This document shows, piece by piece, positions 1-6,010 of a DNA stretch of 6,119 bases (position 1 is its first letter; the number at the start of each line of letters is the position of its first letter). The DNA is from CAZZCN01 sp964652975 (GTDB lineage: Bacteria; Bacillota; Clostridia; Saccharofermentanales; UBA5734). The stretch lies in the NCBI GenBank assembly GCA_964652975.1, contig CAZZCN010000129.1, positions 1 through 6,119 on the forward strand, in the 5' to 3' direction. Below the pieces are notes generated by a model. The model ran no database searches and had not been told where the DNA came from. It saw only the letters and a program-made list of their open reading frames with translations. The position numbers were made by a program, and so were the translations under genes.

Positions 1-1167
1 ATTTTGCTTTTTTTTTTTTTACTTGCTGTTCTGACAGAATCACTGGTACTTAAGCTGCCATGTGGAATGGGCCTTTCTGTCAGTCTTGCAATTGTTCTTG
101 CCGCACTTTTATCATACGGCACACTAGTCGGGATAATTGTTACAGGAAGCGGTTATTTATTTAGAATTATTAAAGACGTCGATACGAAAAAAATATCTCA
201 TTTTTTCAATACCAGTCCATATAAGACATTTTTCAATGCATCCCAAAGCATGCTTGCAATGGGAATAAGTGGACTGGTATACACATCAATTGGTGGAGTA
301 CCACACAAATTTGACATCTGGCAAACCCTTGTTCTGGCTTTTGTATATACGATATTGAACAGTGCAATCATGTCATTTTTCTTTTCTCTTCTTCGCAAGC
401 AAAAATTTCTCAATTCGTGGATATCCAACATGCGGGGAGTCCTTGTTAACGTAATATTAGTAGGCACAATGGGAATTATCCTGTTTCTGGCTTATGAGAG
501 TTTCGGAATCGGTTCTGTACTTCTTTTCCTGGGACCGCTTCTACTTGCAAGGTTCTCGTTTAAGCAATACACTGATTTGCGAGAGACCTACGTTGAAACG
601 ATCAAAGCCTTCAACAAAATGACTGAAGCCAAGGATTCCTATACAGGCGAACATTCATCAAGGGTTGAAACTTATGCGGTTGAGCTTGCAATGCACATAG
701 GACTTTCCGACAAGAAGGTCAATGACATAAGAATGGCATCAATACTTCATGACATAGGTAAAGTCGGAATTAATGACAGCGTTCTTAAGAAGCCGTCAAG
801 TCTGACAACAGAAGAATACGAGATGATTAAGTTACACCCGAATATAGGTGCGGATATAATAAAAAACGTCAGTTTTCTCAAGGAGGTCTCAATAATAATC
901 AGACACCACCATGAAAGATACGACGGCAAAGGATATCCTAATCATCTGAAAGGCAGTGAAATACGAACCGAATCCGCTATATTGGCACTTGCGGATGTCT
1001 ACGACGCCATAACATCGAACCGTGCATACAGAGACCCTTTGAATTTCGAGGAGGCCAAGAAAGAAATTGAGCGAAACGCCGGAACGCAGTTTGATCCTAA
1101 GCTGACAATAGAATTTTTGAATCTGATTGACCTTAAAAGCGAGGTGTTTAACAGGGATGATCTTTGA
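1..1167 (+). CDS. Membrane-anchored HD-GYP domain phosphodiesterase (5' partial)
   Basis: Probable cyclic-di-GMP phosphodiesterase anchored in the cytoplasmic membrane. The frame is open to the window edge, so the true start may lie upstream; residues are numbered from the TTG at 4. Residues 1 to about 190 are mostly hydrophobic, with about five or six membrane segments (roughly 22-55, 72-95, 104-128, 142-165, 168-185), resembling the integral-membrane sensor domains found in front of HD-GYP modules. The C-terminal HD-GYP domain (about 200-380) keeps its key residues: H217 in TGEHSSRV, the HD pair H249-D250 in LHDIGKVG, H278, H302-H303 in the HHERYDGKGYP signature, and D331 in LADVYDA. By family knowledge these bind the metal centre that hydrolyses c-di-GMP, so the domain looks catalytically intact. 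The ligand sensed by the membrane part is unknown. Its 3' end overlaps the DUF5317 gene by 11 nt, suggesting co-translation. A T13 run sits in codons 2-6. Confidence in the domain is very high; the substrate is inferred. Confidence 0.93.
   Translation: MLLFFFLLAVLTESLVLKLPCGMGLSVSLAIVLAALLSYGTLVGIIVTGSGYLFRIIKDVDTKKISHFFNTSPYKTFFNASQSMLAMGISGLVYTSIGGVPHKFDIWQTLVLAFVYTILNSAIMSFFFSLLRKQKFLNSWISNMRGVLVNVILVGTMGIILFLAYESFGIGSVLLFLGPLLLARFSFKQYTDLRETYVETIKAFNKMTEAKDSYTGEHSSRVETYAVELAMHIGLSDKKVNDIRMASILHDIGKVGINDSVLKKPSSLTTEEYEMIKLHPNIGADIIKNVSFLKEVSIIIRHHHERYDGKGYPNHLKGSEIRTESAILALADVYDAITSNRAYRDPLNFEEAKKEIERNAGTQFDPKLTIEFLNLIDLKSEVFNRDDL
8..20 (+). repeat. T13 homopolymer inside the HD-GYP coding frame
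   Basis: Thirteen consecutive T residues encode a short run of Phe/Leu in the first visible membrane segment. Runs this long are prone to slippage in replication, transcription and sequencing. Confidence 0.9.
1142..1146 (+). promoter_or_regulatory. Ribosome binding site fixing the DUF5317 start
   Basis: AGGTG lies within the last codons of the HD-GYP gene, 10 nt before the ATG at 1157. It supports that ATG over the in-frame TTG at 1127, which would prefix ten residues of non-hydrophobic sequence to a protein that otherwise opens directly with a membrane segment. Confidence 0.5.
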
Positions 1168-1777
1168 GACAATAGTGTTGGCAGTGATTGCCGGATATAT
1201 TTTTAAGGGGGATATACGCAGAATAGCCGATTCCTCGCCAGACGGAGCCGCCCCTATAAGAGGGCTGTTTTTTATATTTGGAGCACTGATAGTGAGAAAT
1301 ATCCCGGTGATTTTTAAGCTTGGGATTTTAAAGCAGTTTTCTTATATGATGGAATTTGCAGCACCAAATATGTTTTTGTTTTCATACCTTATGATGGCGA
1401 TAGGACTTTTTTTCAATATAAGACATCGGCCGATTATTATAATGTTTTTCGGGACTGTTTTGAATTTTATTGTTATATTTGCAAACTACGGTTTCATGCC
1501 TGTTTCAAGGCAACTGCTGGTAAGAGGCGACTTTGATTTTTCAACTGTTGTCGATGGCAGACTTGACATGAATCATATAGTATCTACGTCCCAAACCAAG
1601 CTTATGCTTTTAGGTGATATTATTCTCATATCCCGTCCTTATCCTTTTCCGCAATTGCTTAGTATCGGAGATATTTTCATGTGCGTAGGACTTTTTGTAT
1701 ATATTTTTACTGAAATGACATCCAGACCGGCAAACATTGTTCGCAAAGTGCGAATTCCGGAAGTAACACAAGTTTGA
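1157..1777 (+). CDS. DUF5317 family integral membrane protein
   Basis: A 206-residue membrane protein of unknown function, recognised as DUF5317. The family hallmarks are in the C-terminal half: N-x-G-F-M-P-V-S (about residues 110-117), L-G-D-I-I (152-156), the P-Y-P-F-P turn (161-165) and S-I-G-D-I-F (169-174), leading into a last membrane helix and a basic tail. Hydrophobic segments are at about 1-15, 35-55, 70-87, 92-111 and 168-185. The loop between MPVS and LGDII is polar and carries most of the charged residues. I chose the ATG at 1157 because it starts directly with the first membrane helix and has AGGTG 10 nt upstream. The gene overlaps the HD-GYP gene by 11 nt, and its TGA overlaps a possible small ORF. 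The context hints at a role alongside c-di-GMP signalling, but no reaction or ligand can be read from the sequence. Confidence 0.85.
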   Translation: MIFETIVLAVIAGYIFKGDIRRIADSSPDGAAPIRGLFFIFGALIVRNIPVIFKLGILKQFSYMMEFAAPNMFLFSYLMMAIGLFFNIRHRPIIIMFFGTVLNFIVIFANYGFMPVSRQLLVRGDFDFSTVVDGRLDMNHIVSTSQTKLMLLGDIILISRPYPFPQLLSIGDIFMCVGLFVYIFTEMTSRPANIVRKVRIPEVTQV

Positions 1778-1881
1778 AGTCTGGATACAAAATTTTAAGA
1801 AATGGTGTTTTGGCCTTTTTCATCGTAGGATATGGTGTTTCTTTGTTATATGTGACAAAAGTTTCGTTAATTGATGTATAA
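1774..1881 (+). CDS. Possible 35-aa single-pass membrane peptide
   Basis: This short ORF starts at TTG 1774, which overlaps the DUF5317 TGA as TTGA, and ends at TAA 1879-1881. TTG is the only ATG/GTG/TTG codon in the open stretch of this frame before the hydrophobic part. GGAAG at 1759-1763 lies 10 nt upstream as a plausible ribosome binding site. The peptide has a basic N-terminus (K2, K6, R9), one hydrophobic stretch at about 12-27 (begins VLAFFIVGYG) and a short tail, so it would insert with its N-terminus inside. The stop-start overlap fits translational coupling to DUF5317. It is not recognised as a family. It could be a chance ORF, because a hydrophobic translation is easy to obtain from T-rich DNA, and the candidate promoter for the next gene overlaps its end. 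Confidence 0.4.
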   Translation: MKSGYKILRNGVLAFFIVGYGVSLLYVTKVSLIDV

Positions 1882-1882
1882 T
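1852..1882 (+). promoter_or_regulatory. Candidate sigma-A promoter for the LPXTG gene
   Basis: A perfect -10 box TATAAT at 1877-1882 is preceded by GTGACA at 1852-1857, a 5/6 match to the -35 consensus. The 19-nt spacer is longer than ideal. Transcription would start near 1889, giving a leader of about 150 nt before the LPXTG gene at 2037. It is the best promoter-like sequence in this spacer but remains a prediction. Confidence 0.35.
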
Positions 1883-1885
1883 GTA

Positions 1886-1901
1886 AGTAATTTAAATTAC
1901 T
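1886..1901 (+). repeat. Perfect 16-bp palindrome at the predicted transcript start
   Basis: AGTAATTTAAATTACT is identical to its reverse complement. It begins four bases after the TATAAT box and covers the expected start point, a typical position for a repressor operator. It is entirely AT-rich apart from one G and one C, so chance origin is possible. Confidence 0.4.
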
Positions 1902-2036
1902 AATAAATAGTTTGCCGAATGCGTTTTGATGGCACATGTATCATATAACTTAATTCAAAATGCTATATATGCTGCACAATGAATTGTCAAGTATCAACAT
2001 CCCTAGGAAATAAAAATTTGAAAGAGGATTTGTCTT

Positions 2037-2252
2037 ATGATAAGAAAAAAATTGAAAGTTTTATTAGGTGCATTGATTTCTGGAAACTTGGCTTTATTAC
2101 TTGCTGCTAATGTCGGAGCAACGGAATCAATAATGCCATTGTCTGATTTACCGGCAACAGGTGACAATACAAATCTCTTTCCTCTTATCCTTATAGCAGT
2201 GGCGGCGGCAGCCGCCATGGTTCTACTGCTGATTACAAGAAAAAAGAAGTGA
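2037..2252 (+). CDS. Minimal LPXTG cell-wall-anchored peptide (sortase substrate)
   Basis: A 71-residue protein made almost only of sorting signals. Residues 1-28 form a signal peptide: basic start MIRKKLK, hydrophobic core, and a V-G-A site predicting cleavage after A28. The sortase motif LPATG spans 38-42, followed by DNTN, a hydrophobic helix at about 47-66 rich in Ala/Leu/Val, and the positive tail RKKK (68-71). By knowledge of the family, sortase cuts between T41 and G42 and joins T41 to the peptidoglycan precursor. That would leave only T29-T41, about 13 residues, on the wall. The start is well supported by AGAGGA at 2023-2028, 9 nt before the ATG. There is no sortase gene in the window. 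The gene stands alone between two larger groups. Its function is unknown: it could be a wall-bound peptide, a peptide released from the membrane, or the remnant of a larger wall protein that lost its ectodomain. Confidence 0.8.
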   Translation: MIRKKLKVLLGALISGNLALLLAANVGATESIMPLSDLPATGDNTNLFPLILIAVAAAAAMVLLLITRKKK

Positions 2253-2370
2253 TCGGAATTTGTTTTGTGATGATAAAATAGATGAGAGCCGCTTTTTTTC
2301 AAATTGTCAATTATTGATAAAGAACTAACTGTTTTCAAAGTACTGCTTTTATAAAGAATTGGATTATCGA

Positions 2371-2387
2371 ATTGTATATTGAACAAT
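2371..2387 (+). repeat. Inverted repeat upstream of deoC, possible operator
   Basis: ATTGT at 2371-2375 and ACAAT at 2383-2387 are complementary arms around a 7-nt centre, ending 54 nt before the deoC start. The arms are short. The stretch contains ATTGAA, which resembles half of the DeoR operator as I recall it from Bacillus subtilis, but the second half-site is absent. Confidence 0.2.
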
Positions 2388-2441
2388 GAAATCCCAAAAA
2401 AATGGCTGGTAAAGAAAAAAGATTGGAAATGAGGCAATATC

Positions 2442-3140
2442 ATGGATTTAGAAAAAATATTAAGTGCAGTCGACCATACTCTGCTGGCCGTGACGGCTAC
2501 GGCGCAGCAGATTTATGCGTTATGTGATGATGCCATGAAGTATAGGACTGCATCGGTATGTATACCGCCAGTCTTTGTGAAGGCGGCTAAGGAATATTGC
2601 AAAGGCGAAATGCAAATATGTACAGTCATTGGCTTCCCAAACGGTTACCAGACAACAGCTACCAAGGTTTTCGAGACAGTGGACGCAGTAGCAGACGGTG
2701 CTGACGAGATCGACATGGTCATCAACATTGGTGCCTTGAAAGAGGGCAGATTCGATTATATCACGGACGAGATAATTCAGGTCAGGTCCGCATGCAAGGG
2801 GAAAATTCTAAAGGTGATTATCGAAACGTGCCTTTTAACCGATGATGAGAAGATAAAAATGTGCGAGATTGTTACATCTGCAAAAGCTGATTTTATCAAG
2901 ACATCAACCGGATTTTCTACAGGAGGAGCAACCAGAGAGGATATTGCACTCTTTAGCAAACACATAGGTGAAAATATTTCAATCAAAGCGGCAGGTGGAA
3001 TCAAGTCTTTGCAGGATGCACAGGATTTTATGGATCTGGGCGCCAAAAGGCTTGGTACAAGTTCGGTTATAAAACTGGTAAAAGCCTTGTCGGATTTGTC
3101 AGAGGTTGCCGACATAACAAAATTTACTAATTCATATTAA
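2442..3140 (+). CDS. deoC: Deoxyribose-phosphate aldolase
   Basis: A cytoplasmic class I aldolase that cleaves 2-deoxy-D-ribose 5-phosphate to acetaldehyde and glyceraldehyde 3-phosphate, the last step in using the sugar of deoxynucleosides. The 232 residues match the full family length. The catalytic set is present: K153 in FIKTSTGFSTGGAT (Schiff-base lysine, equivalent to E. coli K167), K182 in IKAAGGIKS (equivalent to K201) and D91 in DEIDMVINIG (equivalent to D102). The N-terminal VDHTLL motif is followed by A16 rather than the Lys common in many relatives. The CDDAMKY...ASVCIPP segment resembles the clostridial subtype. GAGG at 2431-2434 lies 7 nt before the ATG. It is the first gene of a nucleoside group: the nucleoside-binding lipoprotein follows after 75 nt, so import and breakdown are likely co-regulated. 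The nucleoside phosphorylase and phosphopentomutase needed to feed it are not in the window. Confidence 0.97.
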   Translation: MDLEKILSAVDHTLLAVTATAQQIYALCDDAMKYRTASVCIPPVFVKAAKEYCKGEMQICTVIGFPNGYQTTATKVFETVDAVADGADEIDMVINIGALKEGRFDYITDEIIQVRSACKGKILKVIIETCLLTDDEKIKMCEIVTSAKADFIKTSTGFSTGGATREDIALFSKHIGENISIKAAGGIKSLQDAQDFMDLGAKRLGTSSVIKLVKALSDLSEVADITKFTNSY

Positions 3141-3147
3141 AAATAGC

Positions 3148-3175
3148 TTGTATTATTTTTTTTATATAGTAAAAT
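3148..3175 (+). promoter_or_regulatory. Candidate internal promoter for the nucleoside transporter genes
   Basis: TTGTAT (3148-3153) and TAAAAT (3170-3175) are spaced 16 nt apart in the AT-rich gap between deoC and the lipoprotein gene. The start would be near 3182, giving a leader of about 34 nt. Another TATAAT at 3176-3181 lacks a -35 box at a good distance. A second promoter here would let the receptor be made at higher levels than deoC. Confidence 0.35.
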
Positions 3176-3215
3176 TATAATTATAGTAATCAACACATAA
3201 TAAGGGAGGTATTTT

Positions 3216-4355
3216 ATGAAAAAGACTTTATTCGTTACAATTTCGGTTCTGCTAATGTTCTCATTATTGGTTTCTTGTACACCTGCTACAACTGATGTAT
3301 CAAAAACCTCTTCAGCAGCATCATCACAAGCGGCCAACACTTTTGAAATCGCGCTTATTACCGATGTAGGAACTATTGACGACAAATCATTCAATCAAGG
3401 CGCATGGGAAGGTTTGGAGAAGTACGCAAAAGAGAAGACAATCACCTATAAGTACTATGCACCTGCAGAGAAGACCACCGACGCATACATTGCAGCTATA
3501 GATCTTGCGGTTTCAGGTGGAGCCAAAATAATAGTAACCCCCGGATTTTTGTTTGAACCGGCAATTTTCAAAGCACAGGACAAGTATCCAAACATCAAAT
3601 TCATACTGCTAGACGGATTTCCACAAGATGGCTCATATAAGGAATTCAGAATAGAGAAGAATGTACAGTCAATTTTCTATGCAGAAGAGCAGGCAGGATT
3701 CCTTGCCGGATATGCAGCTGTAAAGGACGGAATGAAGAAGCTTGGTTTCATGGGTGGAATGGCAGTTCCCGCAGTTATAAGATTCGGATACGGATTTGTA
3801 CAGGGTGCCGACTATGCAGCGAAAGAATTGAAGCTCGCCAAGGGCTCAGTAGAAATTAAATATAACTATCTTGGCAATTTTGGTCCTAGTCCTGACTTCC
3901 AGACCAAAGCTGCATCCTGGTATAATTCAGGAACAGAAGTTATTTTTGCAGCAGCAGGCGGTGCAGGTACATCAGTCATGGCGGCAGCAGAAGAGAAATC
4001 AAAGAAAGTCATAGGAGTTGATATCGACCAGGCTTCTGAATCAACAACAGTTATAACATCTGCCATGAAAATGCTTGGAGATTCAGTTTACATGGCTCTG
4101 ACAGACTACTATTCAGTAAACTTCAAGGGCGGACAAAGCATAATACTTGATGCCAAAGTAAACGGAATAGGATTGCCTGCAGATTTCTCTAAATTCACAA
4201 CATTCAAGAAAGCTGATTATGACGCCATATACGCCAAGTTGGTTGCAGACACCGACAAGGTTGCGTCCAGTATAAAGAAAGACAAAATGGATGACAAGGA
4301 AGTCAAACTGGCTGACATTGTCACCTCAGTAGTTAAAGTTCAGGAAATAAAATAA
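3216..4355 (+). CDS. BMP/PnrA-family nucleoside-binding lipoprotein of an ABC transporter
   Basis: Extracytoplasmic receptor, lipid-anchored to the outer face of the membrane, that by family (Bmp domain, PnrA/TmpC type) captures purine or other nucleosides for an ABC importer. Residues 1-20 are a lipoprotein signal peptide (MKKTLFVT...) with lipobox L-V-S-C, so C21 is the lipidated first residue of the mature protein. A Ser/Thr/Ala-rich linker (22-42) precedes the binding domain. Family motifs are intact: DVGTIDDKSFNQ at 50-61, GFMGGMAVPAVIRFGYGFVQG region at 177-197, and GVDIDQ at 267-272. The length of 379 aa is normal. GGGAGG (3204-3209) just before the ATG is one of the strongest ribosome binding sites in the window, suiting a protein needed in excess. 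It is followed by a 12-bp hairpin and then by the ATPase gene, the standard gene order for this transporter class. The exact ligand cannot be read from sequence; other BMP ligands are less likely given deoC next door. Confidence 0.94.
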   Translation: MKKTLFVTISVLLMFSLLVSCTPATTDVSKTSSAASSQAANTFEIALITDVGTIDDKSFNQGAWEGLEKYAKEKTITYKYYAPAEKTTDAYIAAIDLAVSGGAKIIVTPGFLFEPAIFKAQDKYPNIKFILLDGFPQDGSYKEFRIEKNVQSIFYAEEQAGFLAGYAAVKDGMKKLGFMGGMAVPAVIRFGYGFVQGADYAAKELKLAKGSVEIKYNYLGNFGPSPDFQTKAASWYNSGTEVIFAAAGGAGTSVMAAAEEKSKKVIGVDIDQASESTTVITSAMKMLGDSVYMALTDYYSVNFKGGQSIILDAKVNGIGLPADFSKFTTFKKADYDAIYAKLVADTDKVASSIKKDKMDDKEVKLADIVTSVVKVQEIK

Positions 4356-4380
4356 TGAAATCCTAAAAGAATGTTTACTT

Positions 4381-4408
4381 CAGAAAGGTGCCAGGTGGCA
4401 CCTTTCTG
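4381..4408 (+). promoter_or_regulatory. Perfect 12-bp intercistronic hairpin between receptor and ATPase genes
   Basis: CAGAAAGGTGCC (4381-4392) and GGCACCTTTCTG (4397-4408) pair perfectly around the four-base loop AGGT. The stem starts 26 nt after the receptor stop. The bases after it are TTATAAAAGG, with no T-tract; a T6 run (4424-4429) comes only 15 nt later. It therefore does not fit a standard intrinsic terminator. Hairpins in this place often protect the upstream receptor mRNA from 3' exonucleases or partly reduce downstream expression, so that more receptor than ATPase is made. A leaky terminator remains possible. Confidence 0.75.
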
Positions 4409-4437
4409 TTATAAAAGGACTACTTTTTTACCTGGTT

Positions 4438-4443
4438 GGAGGG
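4438..4443 (+). promoter_or_regulatory. Ribosome binding site fixing the ATPase start
   Basis: GGAGGG lies 7 nt before the ATG at 4451. The upstream in-frame TTG at 4436 overlaps this site and so cannot be the start it serves; the first residue is taken as the ATG-encoded Met. Confidence 0.85.
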
Positions 4444-4450
4444 AAGTTTA

Positions 4451-6007
4451 ATGGATTACGTAATTGAAATGCTTAATATTACGAAAAATTTTCCGGGAAT
4501 AAAGGCTAACGACAGTGTAAATCTACAGTTGAAACGCGGCGAAATTCATGCATTGCTTGGTGAAAACGGAGCAGGGAAATCCACACTGATGAGCATACTT
4601 TTCGGCCTATATAAGGCAGACGAGGGCAAAATTCTCAAAAACGGCAAAGAAGTCAAAATTCATAACCCGAAAGACGCCAATTCGCTGGGAATCGGAATGG
4701 TTCACCAGCATTTCAAACTGGTTCATAATTTTACTGTTTTAGAGAACATCATTCTAGGCAATGAAACACTAAAAAACGGTGTTCTCAAAATGGACAAGGC
4801 AAGAGCGAGAGTGGTTGAAATATCTGAAGGATATGGATTAAAGGTAAATCCGGATGATTACATATCTGATATAACAGTTGGTATGCAGCAAAGGGTGGAA
4901 ATTCTGAAAATGCTTTACCGGGATAATGAGATTCTCATTTTTGACGAACCGACAGCAGTTCTGACACCACAGGAAATTGAAGAACTGATGAAGATAATGA
5001 GACAACTTGTTGCCGACGGGAAATCTATCATTTTCATAACTCATAAATTAAACGAGATAAAGGCGGTGGCAGACAGATGCACGATTCTTCGCAAAGGTAA
5101 GTATTGTGCCACGGTTGATGTTGCAACTACAACGAAGGAAGAGCTATCTGAGATAATGGTCGGTAGAAAAGTTGATTTGCTAATTGTGAAAGATGAAAGT
5201 GAAGCAGGCGAAAATGTCCTTGAGGTACAAAACCTTTTTGTCAAGTCAAAGACATCTACCAAAAACATTATTCATAATGTGTCCTTTGCAGTGCGTAAGG
5301 GGGAGATAGTCTGCATCGCAGGTATTGACGGCAACGGTCAAAGTGAACTTGTGTATGCGCTTTGCGGGCTTATACCAACAGATAAGGGAAAGATAATGTT
5401 ATATGGCAAAGACATAACCCATGACAGTATACGAAAGCGTAGCATTGCAGGAATGTCCCATATTCCGGAAGACAGGCACAGGTTTGGATTGATATTGGAT
5501 TATACATTATCCGAAAATCTTATTTTACAAACATATTTCACCAAGCGTTTCCAGAACCTTGGATTTCTTAAATTCAACGATATTGAGGAATATGCCAACA
5601 AATTGATAGATTCGTATGACATAAGAAGTGGACAGGGCGCTAAAACGCTTGTCCGAAGCATGTCGGGAGGCAACCAGCAAAAGGCTATAATTGCAAGGGA
5701 GATTGACAAGAATCCTGAACTGCTTATTGCCGTTCAACCTACAAGAGGACTTGATGTCGGAGCAATTGAGACAATATCACAGCATCTTATAGCTCAGCGT
5801 GATGCGGGCAAAGCTGTCCTTCTTATTTCATTGGAATTAGATGAAGTAATGAATGTAAGTGACCGGGTGCTGGTGATGTATGAGGGTGAGATTGTTGCTG
5901 ATGTGGATCCGAAGAAAACTTCAATAATGGAGCTGGGTCTTTACATGTCAGGGTCTAAAAGGCAGGACAATGTAAATGCACGGACTCCGGAAGGGAAGGT
6001 GGGCTGA
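4451..6007 (+). CDS. Nucleoside ABC transporter ATP-binding protein, two fused ATPase domains (NupA-like)
   Basis: Cytoplasmic ATPase that powers the BMP-type nucleoside importer, with both nucleotide-binding domains on one 518-residue chain as in the RbsA/XylG/NupA group. Domain 1 (about 1-235) is complete: Walker A GENGAGKST (37-45), signature-like VGMQQR (143-148), Walker B FDEPT with D165 and E166, and H-loop H198. Domain 2 (about 255-500) is degenerate at Walker A, GIDGNGQSE (291-299), with Gln where Lys should be, and at Walker B, AVQPTRGLD (427-435), with V and Q replacing the acidic pair. It keeps a good signature, MSGGNQQK (404-411). The sequence therefore predicts one working ATP site (Walker motifs of domain 1 with the signature of domain 2) and one defective site, a pattern known in BMP-associated ATPases. 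The start is ATG 4451, set by GGAGGG. The permease begins 3 nt after the stop, so the two are tightly coupled. Confidence 0.95.
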   Translation: MDYVIEMLNITKNFPGIKANDSVNLQLKRGEIHALLGENGAGKSTLMSILFGLYKADEGKILKNGKEVKIHNPKDANSLGIGMVHQHFKLVHNFTVLENIILGNETLKNGVLKMDKARARVVEISEGYGLKVNPDDYISDITVGMQQRVEILKMLYRDNEILIFDEPTAVLTPQEIEELMKIMRQLVADGKSIIFITHKLNEIKAVADRCTILRKGKYCATVDVATTTKEELSEIMVGRKVDLLIVKDESEAGENVLEVQNLFVKSKTSTKNIIHNVSFAVRKGEIVCIAGIDGNGQSELVYALCGLIPTDKGKIMLYGKDITHDSIRKRSIAGMSHIPEDRHRFGLILDYTLSENLILQTYFTKRFQNLGFLKFNDIEEYANKLIDSYDIRSGQGAKTLVRSMSGGNQQKAIIAREIDKNPELLIAVQPTRGLDVGAIETISQHLIAQRDAGKAVLLISLELDEVMNVSDRVLVMYEGEIVADVDPKKTSIMELGLYMSGSKRQDNVNARTPEGKVG

Positions 6008-6010
6008 TCT

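Noticed and set aside
1707..1937. 76-codon reading frame on the minus strand across the DUF5317 end and following spacer
   Set aside because: It has no recognisable domain, lies opposite a convincing gene and a possible sense small ORF, and shows no clear ribosome binding site that I could identify.
1930..1944. TGGCAC at 1930-1935 as a sigma-54 -24 element
   Set aside because: After the 5-nt gap the sequence is TCATA rather than TTGCA/TTGCT, so the essential GC of the -12 element is missing.
2288..2299. GCCGC followed by seven T's as a terminator for the LPXTG gene
   Set aside because: No upstream GCGGC or other stable arm can form a stem with it.
2378..2395. DeoR-type operator before deoC
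   Set aside because: Only one half-like element (ATTGAA) is present; the partner TTCAAT is absent at the expected distance, and my recollection of the operator is not certain.
2003..2443. 146-codon minus-strand frame opposite the LPXTG gene
   Set aside because: Its translation is of low complexity, with an Ala run that mirrors the GC-rich helix codons of the LPXTG gene. The sense gene has a good ribosome binding site and full sorting signals.
3141..3163. T8 run after deoC as an intrinsic terminator
   Set aside because: The bases before it form no GC-containing stem, so transcription from deoC into the lipoprotein gene is not obviously blocked.
3141..3215. Purine or other riboswitch in front of the nucleoside receptor gene
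   Set aside because: The 75-nt spacer is almost pure A/T and shows no conserved stems or loop motifs of a purine aptamer.
4436..4450. TTG 4436 as start of the ATPase
   Set aside because: It overlaps the GGAGGG ribosome binding site that serves ATG 4451.
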